64,000 bases of DNA from JALNZU01 sp964463695 (lineage in GTDB: Bacteria > Bacteroidota > Bacteroidia > Bacteroidales > F082). Shown one piece after another: positions 36,274 to 44,530 of the stretch. The position numbers were made by a program, and so were the translations under genes. The stretch covers positions 53,123-117,122 of the forward strand of contig CAYXCZ010000010.1 of the NCBI GenBank assembly GCA_964463695.1, read 5' to 3'. How positions within the stretch are numbered: position 1 is the first letter of the stretch; every line of letters starts with the position of its first letter. The notes beneath the pieces were generated by a model. It saw nothing but the letters and a program-made list of their open reading frames with translations. It was not told the DNA's origin and made no database searches.

Positions 36274-36281
36274 CAAAGGTA
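36274..36281 (-). promoter_or_regulatory. Candidate -7 element of gcvP
   Basis: Minus-strand TACCTTTG (36281-36274) matches TAnnTTTG. The -33 position is poor (GTG rather than TTG) and lies next to or within the inverted repeat 36295-36328, as expected for a regulated promoter. The leader would be about 66 nt. Confidence 0.5.
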
Positions 36282-36294
36282 GAAATTGTTCAGA

Positions 36295-36328
36295 AATTAA
36301 CACTACTTTTTCTTGTGTAGTGTTAATT
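36295..36328. repeat. Perfect 12 bp inverted repeat upstream of gcvP
   Basis: AATTAACACTAC (36295-36306) and GTAGTGTTAATT (36317-36328), separated by 10 bp, are exactly complementary. On the minus strand, the stem is followed by TTTCTGAAC, too few T for a strong terminator of the upstream topoisomerase gene. It overlaps the expected -33 area of the gcvP promoter, so an operator is likely; a weak terminator is the alternative. Confidence 0.7.
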
Positions 36329-36403
36329 AAATAACAGTGTTTTTCGTAATTTAAATCGATTGCAAATAAAAATTTTGTAGCAAGCAAAAATTATACGGTT
36401 TTG

Positions 36404-39121
36404 TTAAAAAGGCAATTCCATTTGTAATGGCCCTTCTGGTCTTTGCCGGCCTTTTATTTCTTCATCTGACGGTACGATAGTTACATTGACATCATCCTCA
36501 GCTTCAATAACCGTTTTTACATCGCTTTCAACTGATTCAGGATCAATAATATCGTTAATATCATCAGATGTTGTTTCGGGCTCATCATCCACAACTTCAG
36601 GTTCATCAGGTTCTAAAACCTCAATTGCTTCTATCAATTGTGTTGAAATACGTTTTCCTTTCGCTTTGTAACTTTTTAAACCGATAAAATCTACCAGTTT
36701 TATCTCCTCGTCGTCAGGTTTTTTGCCCTTATCAGTTTCAGCATATCGAACAAGAATTTTTGGTAATTCATCAAAAAGCACCATTATGAAAGATGAAGCA
36801 GGATGTTCGCCAATAAGGCTAATTCGTTTGTTTGCAGGGGTTTCCTCTTCAATCTGTAGTCTCTTGATATAGTGATAACCTGTTTCTCCTTCTACATAAA
36901 CAACTGAGAGGGTCTCTTCGGGTTCATACTTTCTGAGCTGAACCATATCGTTTTCAAAATGTGTTGAGAGATCGTATCCACTCAGTTTGACATCGCCATT
37001 GTTCATAACTGATAAAAGCTTGTCATCGCTCATGAAATCACCAAGATAGAGTCCTCTGCTATCAGTATTTAAGCGCTTGACCGTTTCATCGTACCATATG
37101 GAGCGGGCACCAAGGGTTGAAACACCATCTTCTCTTTTAGTGATTAATTTGATTGGATTTTTAGTGAGCGTATTTCCTTTCGAAGCCCGGCCTTTGATCG
37201 TCATTGCAGCAAAATCGAACTCAAAACTGGTTTTTTTCAATTTTGGACGTGGTCTCAAAAGTACTTTTACTGTTTCGGCTTCACCATTTGGGTTGGCAGT
37301 GAAGTAAATAACTTTTGAATCAGGATTTCCGGCTGTTAGGTCATATTCCTTGTCGCGCGTAACTCCCATTACAGCAAAACGTTTGACAAACCACGGACCT
37401 TTTTTGCCATCGCGATAAACAAGGTTATATATGGTGCGGTCATCATTTTTCTTGAACACATCAATATGTAAAATATTTTCTCCTACAAATGATTTCCCGC
37501 TAACTTTTGTCACCAGAAATGTCCCATTCTCTCTGAAAACAATGATATCATCAATATCAGAACATTCGCAAACAAATTCATCTTTTTTGAGTGATGTACC
37601 TGCAAAACCTTCAAGGCGATTGACATAAAGTTTTTCATTATTAGCAGCAACAGCAGCAGCTTGAATGATATCGAAGTTGCGTAACTCGGTTTTGCGTTCT
37701 CTCCCTGTGGCGTATTTCTTCTTAATCTGCAGAAAAAACTGTATCGTATAATCAGTCAGGTTATTCAGATGATTATTCACCTCATCTATTTCATTTTCAA
37801 CGCCTTTTATATGTTCATCTGATTTAAAGGAATTGAATTTTGAGATACGCTTGATCTTAATCTCTGTAAGTCGAAGTATGTCTTCCTGCGTAATATCTGA
37901 CCGAAGCAATGGTCTGAAAGGTTCTAATCCATCTGCGATGGCAACTAAAACCTGTTCCCAGGATTCGCATTGTTCAATGTCATGATAGATTCTGTTTTCG
38001 ATGAAAATCTTTTCCAAAGAAGACATATGCCAATCGGATTCCAACTCGTCCAAACGGATAAGCAATTCATTACGAAGCAGTTCCTTAGTCCGGTCTGTAT
38101 TATGTCTTAGAATCTGACTTACTCCCCAAAAAGCAGGTTTTCCATTTGCAATCACACATGAATTTGGAGAAACGGATACTTCACATTGAGTAAAAGCATA
38201 GAGCGCGTCAATGGTTTGATCAGGAGATGTACCCGGGTTCAGATGAATGACAATCTCCACATTCTGTGCTGTGTTATCATCAATCTTTCTGATTTTGATT
38301 TTCCCTTTATCGTTGGCGCTAATAACCGAATCAATCAATCCACCTGTGGTTGTCGTAAAAGGTATTTCATTGATAACCAGTGTTTTCTTGTCGAACTGAG
38401 AGATTTTAGCTCTGATCCTAATTTTACCACCACGTAATCCATCATTATATTTTGAAACATCAGCGAGTCCGCCCGTTAAAAAATCAGGAAACAATTCGAA
38501 GGATTCTCCTTTGAGATGCGCTATTGACGCATCAATAAGTTCGATAAAGTTATGAGGAAGAATTTTTGATGCCAGTCCAACCGCAATCCCTTCGACGCCT
38601 TGGGCAAGAAGAAGCGGAAATTTTACCGGAAGTGTTACTGGTTCTTTATTTCTACCGTCATATGACAACTTCCATGTAGTGGTTTTAGGGTTAAAAATTA
38701 CATCCTGAGCAAATTTTGATAAGCGGGCTTCAATATAACGGGATGCGGCTGCACTGTCGCCTGTTAAAATATTACCCCAGTTTCCCTGCATATCAATACT
38801 AAGTTCTTTTTGCCCTAATTGCACAAGTGCATCACCAATAGAAGCATCGCCGTGCGGGTGATACTGCATTGTGTGTCCAATGATGTTTGCAACCTTATTA
38901 TACCTGCCATCATCAAGTTGTTTCATTGCATGAAGCAGCCTGCGTTGCACCGGTTTTAACCCATCATTGATATCCGGAACTGCCCTCTCAAGAATTACAT
39001 AAGAGGCATAATCCAGAAACCAATTTTGGTACATGCCATTAAGATGCAAGGTACGATATTGTTCTTTATTGCCTGTTTGCGAGGAACTTACCAAATCATT
39101 ATTTTCATTGTCCTGTGACAT
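36404..39121 (-). CDS. Type IIA DNA topoisomerase subunit A (ParC/GyrA)
   Basis: 905 residues. The N-terminal domain has the GyrA/ParC core: DGLKPVQRR, HPHGDASIG, and the DNA-cleaving Tyr129 in AAASRYIEARL. The C-terminal region lacks a clear GyrA-box, so topoisomerase IV ParC is the better guess. Residues about 835-885 form a very acidic linker rich in Asp, Glu and Val. The last residues QMELPF (900-905) match the QxxLxF shape of sliding-clamp-binding peptides. The partner subunit is not in the window. The gene starts 23 bp after the BatA/VWA gene stop. Confidence 0.9.
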   Translation of the reverse strand: MSQDNENNDLVSSSQTGNKEQYRTLHLNGMYQNWFLDYASYVILERAVPDINDGLKPVQRRLLHAMKQLDDGRYNKVANIIGHTMQYHPHGDASIGDALVQLGQKELSIDMQGNWGNILTGDSAAASRYIEARLSKFAQDVIFNPKTTTWKLSYDGRNKEPVTLPVKFPLLLAQGVEGIAVGLASKILPHNFIELIDASIAHLKGESFELFPDFLTGGLADVSKYNDGLRGGKIRIRAKISQFDKKTLVINEIPFTTTTGGLIDSVISANDKGKIKIRKIDDNTAQNVEIVIHLNPGTSPDQTIDALYAFTQCEVSVSPNSCVIANGKPAFWGVSQILRHNTDRTKELLRNELLIRLDELESDWHMSSLEKIFIENRIYHDIEQCESWEQVLVAIADGLEPFRPLLRSDITQEDILRLTEIKIKRISKFNSFKSDEHIKGVENEIDEVNNHLNNLTDYTIQFFLQIKKKYATGRERKTELRNFDIIQAAAVAANNEKLYVNRLEGFAGTSLKKDEFVCECSDIDDIIVFRENGTFLVTKVSGKSFVGENILHIDVFKKNDDRTIYNLVYRDGKKGPWFVKRFAVMGVTRDKEYDLTAGNPDSKVIYFTANPNGEAETVKVLLRPRPKLKKTSFEFDFAAMTIKGRASKGNTLTKNPIKLITKREDGVSTLGARSIWYDETVKRLNTDSRGLYLGDFMSDDKLLSVMNNGDVKLSGYDLSTHFENDMVQLRKYEPEETLSVVYVEGETGYHYIKRLQIEEETPANKRISLIGEHPASSFIMVLFDELPKILVRYAETDKGKKPDDEEIKLVDFIGLKSYKAKGKRISTQLIEAIEVLEPDEPEVVDDEPETTSDDINDIIDPESVESDVKTVIEAEDDVNVTIVPSDEEIKGRQRPEGPLQMELPF

Positions 39122-39144
39122 GTAGCTGCTGTTTCAAACGGTTA

Positions 39145-41184
39145 TTATTTCCAAAAACGTAAAATTAATCCTTCAATAAGTAAAAACAATAAGACAAAAA
39201 TGATCAGGTACTTATACCAATGATTTCCTGATACAAGTAAATTTATTTGTGATTGAGCTGATCCGCCGGTATCTGTAACAACCTCATACTGTTTAAAGAA
39301 TCGGATTGCTCCAACTGCCTTAAGTTCATCTGATGACATATATTTAAGTCGCGACTCGTTGCGATCGGCATTCAATGAAAAAATGCTGATAAGACTATCT
39401 GAAGCGTACACGTTATAATGTGCTGATGATTTAAGTAATTGATTGATAACTATTTGATTCCTTCCTGATTCAATATTTACTCCTGGAATCACTTCTAATT
39501 CATTTGCATCATCACGAACGCGTAAGACCGGATCTTCATTATTAGGAATGGATTTTAGAGGTATTTTAAGCTCATTTCCAGCAACATAATAGAGAGGCTG
39601 CATTCCTGAACTCATTAACAGGATGCGATAAATGATTGGAGCAAATAGGCTATTTCGGGAGAAGGTTGAATAAGTAACATCAAAAGGTGTGGTGAAACCA
39701 TAAACTTTACCACCTTTGGTTTTACCAGATACTACTAGAAATGGATCCCCGATAAGGAGGTTCAAGAGTGAAAAAGCGGTCGACTTTTCTTCAATTTTGA
39801 TTGGAAAACGTTTATAAACCTTAGGTAAATCAGCATTTTCAGGAATTTTTACAAAGACATTTTTGAACAAGGGATGCTTCTCTTCAATAGTAAATATCCG
39901 TGTTTGCAATGTGTCCTGCGGTAAATATCCGAAGCCAAACATTTTCGAAAAAGTTGAATAATCCATCAACCCTTTTGTTGCAGGCAAAAGAATCAAATTT
40001 CCTCCTGCTTCAACAAATTGCTCAAGTGACTGTTGCAAGCCGGTAGGAATACTCTCTAACTGATTCAGAAAAATCAACTGATAGGTTGAGAGTGATTGAA
40101 AATCGAGCTTCAAACGTTGCATAGCAGTCAATTGAACCGATTCGTTACCTTCAAAGAGCAGTGAAATCCATTGGTCTGGCGTATTTTCAAAAATCTCCAA
40201 CACCTGCATTTCAGGCTGAATGATGAGTGAAAAAAACATTTCATCATCAAAAACAATCGGGTAATCCTGAATAGATATGACCCCTTTATGGAAACCAGCA
40301 CCCGGGCTCAGAAATTGCATACTGGTAGTTGCTACACTTTCAGCCTCGATGTCAAGATTTGTTACTGCGGTCTGAACTCCATCGAGCTCCATTCTGACAG
40401 GAATGCCTCTGATATCATCAGCACCTTCATTTGTAATGCGAAGATGCATTATAGCTTCCATGCCTTCCTGTAAAACAGGACTATCGAGCCATATTGAATC
40501 AATAAATACATTATTTTTTACTGTTGCTGAGACCGGAAGCATAAATAATCTAAGGGAGCTGTCGGAAGGAAGCCGATCCCAATCTGTTGCTTTTTGCTGA
40601 AAATCAGAATAAGCAAAAAGAAAACGATCTGTTGAAAGGTCCTCGGTATGCATGGCCTTGTTCCTGATTAACACATCCCCAAAATCAACTGATGCCGGAC
40701 TAAGTTTTACCTGACTCATTTCATTTATAAACTCCATCCTGCTTAAGGTACGGCTGTGTCGGGGTTGAAAATCGTTGGTAATCAATTGAAAGCGTGTACC
40801 AAGCTCAAATTTCCCAGCCATTTGTACGGCTTGTTCTTTTACCTCTTCCAGCAAAGTCATTTCCCGGCCACGCAACTGCATACTTATGGAGTTGTCGATA
40901 TAAACTCCAACCAGTTGATTCTGTTTCACTTTTAGTGCTTCGTTGACTGGAAAATAGGGTTGAGCAAATGCCAATACTAAAAAAAGGATCGCCAGCATTC
41001 TGGTTATCAACACAATGAAATGCTTAAGCTTATTGGTTTTATTTGTTTCTTCCTGAAGGTTTTTGAGAAGTTCAATGTTGCTAAATAAAATCATCTTATG
41101 CCTCCTGAAATTAAACAGGTGGATAATGATGGGTATCAGCAAAGCAAATAATCCCCACAACATGTATGGATTCTGAAAACTCAT
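39145..41184 (-). CDS. BatA/VWA-domain membrane protein
   Basis: 679 residues. The N-terminal BatA-type membrane segment (residues 1-80; FQNPYMLWGLFALLIPIIIH followed by a second helix at about 60-75) precedes a von Willebrand A domain with the metal site DNSIS (97-101). A C-terminal membrane helix lies at about 655-675. The middle part contains a DUF4159/glutamine-amidotransferase-like region that may lack catalysis. Family members are common in Bacteroidota aerotolerance and gliding-related loci, but the role here is unknown. It may be transcribed with the topoisomerase gene. Confidence 0.8.
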   Translation of the reverse strand: MSFQNPYMLWGLFALLIPIIIHLFNFRRHKMILFSNIELLKNLQEETNKTNKLKHFIVLITRMLAILFLVLAFAQPYFPVNEALKVKQNQLVGVYIDNSISMQLRGREMTLLEEVKEQAVQMAGKFELGTRFQLITNDFQPRHSRTLSRMEFINEMSQVKLSPASVDFGDVLIRNKAMHTEDLSTDRFLFAYSDFQQKATDWDRLPSDSSLRLFMLPVSATVKNNVFIDSIWLDSPVLQEGMEAIMHLRITNEGADDIRGIPVRMELDGVQTAVTNLDIEAESVATTSMQFLSPGAGFHKGVISIQDYPIVFDDEMFFSLIIQPEMQVLEIFENTPDQWISLLFEGNESVQLTAMQRLKLDFQSLSTYQLIFLNQLESIPTGLQQSLEQFVEAGGNLILLPATKGLMDYSTFSKMFGFGYLPQDTLQTRIFTIEEKHPLFKNVFVKIPENADLPKVYKRFPIKIEEKSTAFSLLNLLIGDPFLVVSGKTKGGKVYGFTTPFDVTYSTFSRNSLFAPIIYRILLMSSGMQPLYYVAGNELKIPLKSIPNNEDPVLRVRDDANELEVIPGVNIESGRNQIVINQLLKSSAHYNVYASDSLISIFSLNADRNESRLKYMSSDELKAVGAIRFFKQYEVVTDTGGSAQSQINLLVSGNHWYKYLIIFVLLFLLIEGLILRFWK

Positions 41185-41203
41185 GTTCTATTATTATGAC
41201 CCG

Positions 41204-41211
41204 CAAAAGTA
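41204..41211 (-). promoter_or_regulatory. Candidate -7 element of BatA/VWA gene
   Basis: Minus-strand TACTTTTG (41211-41204) matches TAnnTTTG. It would give a 5' leader of about 13 nt. The -33 element is TTC rather than TTG, 20 bp upstream. Confidence 0.45.
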
Positions 41212-41257
41212 ATGATTTAGGCTCAGATGCTGAAGCCAGTCTTGAGCAGTTTTCAAC

Positions 41258-41289
41258 AAAAAAGCCACCCCGTTAAGAGTGGCTTTTTT
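41258..41289 (-). terminator. Intrinsic terminator of glutamate dehydrogenase gene
   Basis: AAAAAAGCCAC (41258-41268) pairs with GTGGCTTTTTT (41279-41289) across a 10 nt loop. The T-run works on either strand; the minus-strand gene gdhA ends just before it. Confidence 0.85.
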
Positions 41290-41308
41290 GATTCTGATCA
41301 TTGCAGTG

Positions 41309-42646
41309 TTAAATTACACCCTGATCTATCATTGCATTGGCAACTTTTAGGAAACCAGCAATATTTGCTCCTTTTACATAATCTACATAACCATCTTCAC
41401 GTTTTCCATGTTTCACACAGGCACCGTGAATGTTACGCATGATTTGGTGAAGTTTTTCATCCACTTCTTCGCGACTCCAGTTGTACTTGAGTGAGTTTTG
41501 TGACATTTCAAGACCAGAAGTGGCAACACCACCTGCATTTACTGCTTTTCCAGGTCCGAACAACACTTTATTGTGAAGGAATACTTCTACGGCTTCAGGT
41601 GTTGAAGGCATATTTGCACCTTCAGCTATACAGAAACATCCGTTAGCAACCAATAATTCTGCGTCAGCTTTTCCGAGTTCATTTTGTGTAGCACATGGTA
41701 AAGCTACTTCGCATTTCACTTCCCATGGACGTTTTCCAGCAACGAACTGTGCACCAGGGAATTCAAGTGAATAAGGTTTCACTATATCCTGATTGGAGGC
41801 ACGAAGTTCCAGCATATAGTTGATCTTCTCACCTGAGATACCATCCGGATCATAGATATATCCATCAGGACCTGAGATGGTTACAACCTTACCACCTAAC
41901 TCGTTAACTTTACTTACAGCACCCCATGCCACGTTACCAAAACCAGAAATTGCTACTGTTTTACCAGCAAATGACTGACCTTTTGTAGCCAACATTTCCT
42001 GAGCAAAATAAACGGCACCAAAACCGGTTGCTTCTGGACGAATCAAAGATCCACCCCAGTTAAGGCCTTTTCCGGTAAGAACGCCAACATGCTCCAGGGT
42101 CAGTTTTTTGTACATACCAAACATGTACCCGATTTCTTTGCCACCCACGCCGATATCACCGGCAGGAACGTCTGTTTCTGGTCCGATCATACGCCATAAC
42201 TCCAGCATAAACGACTGGCAGAAACGCATGATTTCAGCATCTGATTTACCTTTTGGATCAAAATCAGAACCACCTTTTCCACCGCCCATAGGCAATGTGG
42301 TAAGACTGTTTTTGAAAATCTGCTCGAATCCAAGGAATTTAAGGATACTCAAATTCACACTTGGGTGAAAGCGTAATCCGCCTTTGTATGGGCCGATAGC
42401 GTTGTTAAACTGCACCCTGTATCCGAGGTTTACGTGTACCTTTCCGTTATCATCAACCCATGGCACCTTAAAGGTAAGTGCCCTGTCAGGCTCAACAATA
42501 CGTTCTATAATTCCTTTAGCTTCAAACTGTGGGTTCTGGTTTACAACTTCTTCAATTGACTCCAGCACTTCGCGTACAGCCTGTAAGTACTCCAATTCAC
42601 CTGGATGTTTTTTCTCCAGGTCGTTCATAATTTTTTCAAGATTCAT
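41309..42646 (-). CDS. gdhA: Glutamate dehydrogenase (NADP-type GdhA)
   Basis: 445 residues, typical hexameric bacterial glutamate dehydrogenase. Catalytic Lys124 is in PMGGGKGGSDFDPKGKS and Asp164 in PAGDIGVGGKE. The Rossmann motif is GFGNVAWG. It links ammonium to 2-oxoglutarate; cofactor preference for NADPH is assumed from the family and not proven. The gene is monocistronic, divergent from the trp operon, with its own promoter and terminator. Its large upstream region is shared with trp control signals. Confidence 0.95.
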   Translation of the reverse strand: MNLEKIMNDLEKKHPGELEYLQAVREVLESIEEVVNQNPQFEAKGIIERIVEPDRALTFKVPWVDDNGKVHVNLGYRVQFNNAIGPYKGGLRFHPSVNLSILKFLGFEQIFKNSLTTLPMGGGKGGSDFDPKGKSDAEIMRFCQSFMLELWRMIGPETDVPAGDIGVGGKEIGYMFGMYKKLTLEHVGVLTGKGLNWGGSLIRPEATGFGAVYFAQEMLATKGQSFAGKTVAISGFGNVAWGAVSKVNELGGKVVTISGPDGYIYDPDGISGEKINYMLELRASNQDIVKPYSLEFPGAQFVAGKRPWEVKCEVALPCATQNELGKADAELLVANGCFCIAEGANMPSTPEAVEVFLHNKVLFGPGKAVNAGGVATSGLEMSQNSLKYNWSREEVDEKLHQIMRNIHGACVKHGKREDGYVDYVKGANIAGFLKVANAMIDQGVI

Positions 42647-42714
42647 GGTCTTGGATTTAAAGTTTATTGCGTCAATGTCTGTGAACTTTTAACATTGTTA
42701 ATTTCTTAACAGCG

Positions 42715-42746
42715 CAAAATTAGTACTTTTAAACCAAACTAAACAA
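42715..42746 (-). promoter_or_regulatory. Promoter of gdhA
   Basis: Minus strand: TTG 42746-42744, 21 bp, TAATTTTG 42722-42715, exact -7 match. The leader is about 62 nt. Confidence 0.6.
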
Positions 42747-42826
42747 ATAAAAATCAGGTTTTTTTGACCAAAGGCTTAAAGTGTATTGAGTCTAAATAAG
42801 AAAAATGCAATCGTTTGCTGATTAAA

Positions 42827-42846
42827 AGCGGACAGTAGCGGACAGT
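42827..42846 (+). repeat. Tandem 10 bp direct repeat
   Basis: AGCGGACAGT occurs twice in direct tandem, followed by TGTCTG. It lies about 90 bp upstream of the trp promoter. It may be a regulator site or chance. Confidence 0.8.
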
Positions 42847-42935
42847 TGTCTGAAAATCACATGAAAAGCTCTAAAATTAAAATTGCGGTACAAAGTAACA
42901 AACTGTCAACGAAAAAAAAATATTCTTCAAACACA

Positions 42936-42963
42936 TTGTTATTTCAAAATAAACTTATTTTTG
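42936..42963 (+). promoter_or_regulatory. Promoter of the trp operon
   Basis: TTG 42936-42938, 17 bp, TATTTTTG 42956-42963 (exact -7 match). The transcript start near 42970 lies 24 nt before the leader peptide start codon. Confidence 0.65.
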
Positions 42964-42993
42964 CAGCCGATCCTGTAAATAAAAAGGGCATTA

Positions 42994-43041
42994 ATGAAAA
43001 GAAATTCTAACAATTGGTGGTGGCATCGTTTATCAACTTGA
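42994..43041 (+). CDS. trpL: trp operon leader peptide with three consecutive Trp codons
   Basis: A 15-codon open frame, MKRNSNNWWWHRLST, is followed by TGA. Residues 8-10 are three adjacent TGG codons, a strong sign of a leader peptide read for attenuation. The codons just after them (43024-43035) can pair with 43047-43059, a 12 bp stem with one bulge. This is the place for a ribosome-controlled 1:2 hairpin. The frame starts 24 nt after the predicted transcript start, and a terminator (43078-43111) lies between it and trpE. Ribosomes stalling at Trp codons when charged tRNA is scarce would prevent the 1:2 hairpin. A weak 2:3 pairing (43061-43068 with 43080-43087, one mismatch) could then antiterminate. 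The 2:3 detail is uncertain. Confidence 0.85.
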   Translation: MKRNSNNWWWHRLST

Positions 43042-43077
43042 AAAGCTGATGAAATGATGTGACTATTTATAAAACAT

Positions 43078-43111
43078 AAAAAAGGTCTGTCGTTCGCGGC
43101 AGGCCTTTTTT
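43078..43111 (+). terminator. trp attenuator terminator
   Basis: AAAAAAGGTCTG (43078-43089) pairs with CAGGCCTTTTTT (43100-43111), with one G-T pair. Inner pairs extend to a TTCG tetraloop, about 15 bp in total, and a T-run is included. It lies between the Trp-codon leader peptide and trpE, with no other gene for it to end. Confidence 0.88.
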
Positions 43112-43128
43112 GTTTCAACAAACAAGCT

Positions 43129-44529
43129 ATGAAATTTAACATTAAACGTAAACACAGCTCCGGAGATCTTCACACACCAGTGGGTCTTTATCTCGCCTTG
43201 CGCGACATTTATCCTTCTGCACTTTTACTCGAGAGTTCGGATTATCATTCTGCAGGAAACAGCTCATCCTATATATGCTTACAGCCTTTAAGCAGTTTTG
43301 TGGTAAACAAATCGAGGGTTGAGATCAGGACAAAAGACAAAGTTAAACTAATTGAAAATGCTGATTCACAACATGTTTTGGAATATCTGAGGAATTTCCT
43401 CGATGATTTCAGTCAGGAAGGCCTTGAGGCTGGCGATGGAATTTATGGGTATATCAGCTACGATGCTATCCAATTTTTTGAAGATATCGAGATTAACAAA
43501 CGTGTTTCAAAAGATTTTGAACATCCTGAAATGATATTCAGTGCTTTCCGGTTTGTGATTCATCTGAACCATTTCAATGATAGCATGACGATCACGGAAT
43601 TCTGCCCTGTTGATGAGGAGAGTACCTTTCCACAACTGATGGCCCATATCCACAATCAAAGAAATCCTGTTTTTCCATTTTCAACCACAAGTGAAACTGT
43701 TTCAAACATGGACGATGAAAGCTTTTTAGAAATGGTTCGGAAAGCGAAAACGCATTGTCGCAGAGGAGACGTATTTCAGGTTGTTCTTTCGCGTCAGTTT
43801 TCAGTTTCATATAAAGGCGACGATTTAAATGTTTACAGGGCATTAAGACGCATAAACCCCTCACCTTATCTTTATTATTTCGACTATGGGAGCTTCCGTA
43901 TTTTTGGGTCCTCTCCTGAAAGTCAGCTCAAGATAAAAGATGGGATAGCGACTTTAAACCCAATCGCAGGCACTTACCGTCGCACAGGAAATGATGCAGC
44001 CGATAAGCAATTAGCTGAACAACTGGCACTTGATCCTAAAGAAAACGCTGAACATGCCATGTTGGTTGATCTGGCTCGCAACGACCTCAGCCGCAGCTGC
44101 CGAAATGTAGAGGTGGAAACTTATAAAGAAGTTCAATATTTCAGTCATGTTATCCACCTGGTTTCAAAAGTCACAGGCTCAATGAAACACAAAAACAATA
44201 TCATTCAAACTATCGGTGACACGTTCCCGGCAGGCACTCTTTCCGGAGCGCCCAAGCACAGGGCAATGCAGATCATCGACTATCTTGAACCACAAAGCAG
44301 GGGTTTTTATGGTGGTACGGTTGGATTCATAAGCTTCAAAGGTGATGTCAACCTGGCTATACTTATCCGCTCGTTTTTAAGTAAAAACAATCAGTTATTT
44401 TTTCAGGCTGGTGCAGGAATCGTAAATGCCTCTGATATTCACAGTGAGTTACAGGAGGTGAATAACAAACTGGCTGCTCTTCATAAAGCAATCGTCGTGG
44501 CATCTGATACAAACACAATAACTCAATGA
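43129..44529 (+). CDS. trpE: Anthranilate synthase component I
   Basis: 466 residues. The N-terminus contains the feedback motif LLESS (33-37), where tryptophan binds in TrpE. Core motifs follow: RRGDVFQVVLSR, GSSPE, and PAGTLSGAPKHRAM, which binds chorismate. It converts chorismate with ammonia from TrpG into anthranilate. It sits 17 bp after the attenuator and 1 bp before trpG. The presence of LLES and the operon context separate it from PabB. Confidence 0.94.
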   Translation: MKFNIKRKHSSGDLHTPVGLYLALRDIYPSALLLESSDYHSAGNSSSYICLQPLSSFVVNKSRVEIRTKDKVKLIENADSQHVLEYLRNFLDDFSQEGLEAGDGIYGYISYDAIQFFEDIEINKRVSKDFEHPEMIFSAFRFVIHLNHFNDSMTITEFCPVDEESTFPQLMAHIHNQRNPVFPFSTTSETVSNMDDESFLEMVRKAKTHCRRGDVFQVVLSRQFSVSYKGDDLNVYRALRRINPSPYLYYFDYGSFRIFGSSPESQLKIKDGIATLNPIAGTYRRTGNDAADKQLAEQLALDPKENAEHAMLVDLARNDLSRSCRNVEVETYKEVQYFSHVIHLVSKVTGSMKHKNNIIQTIGDTFPAGTLSGAPKHRAMQIIDYLEPQSRGFYGGTVGFISFKGDVNLAILIRSFLSKNNQLFFQAGAGIVNASDIHSELQEVNNKLAALHKAIVVASDTNTITQ

Positions 44530-44530
44530 T

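Larger units (their letters stand above)
42647..42935. other. Divergent gdhA/trp intergenic region
   Basis: The gap to trpE is 482 bp. The gdhA-proximal 290 bp holds the gdhA promoter and a tandem 10 bp repeat, AGCGGACAGT twice (42827-42846). The rest of the gap holds the trp promoter, leader peptide and attenuator listed separately. No further gene is evident. Confidence 0.6.

Noticed and set aside
36202..36403. Glycine riboswitch upstream of gcvP
   Set aside because: No tandem aptamer-like conserved core could be found; the region is short and dominated by a simple inverted repeat.
42827..42846. CRISPR array
   Set aside because: Only two 10 bp units without spacers; no cas genes in the window.
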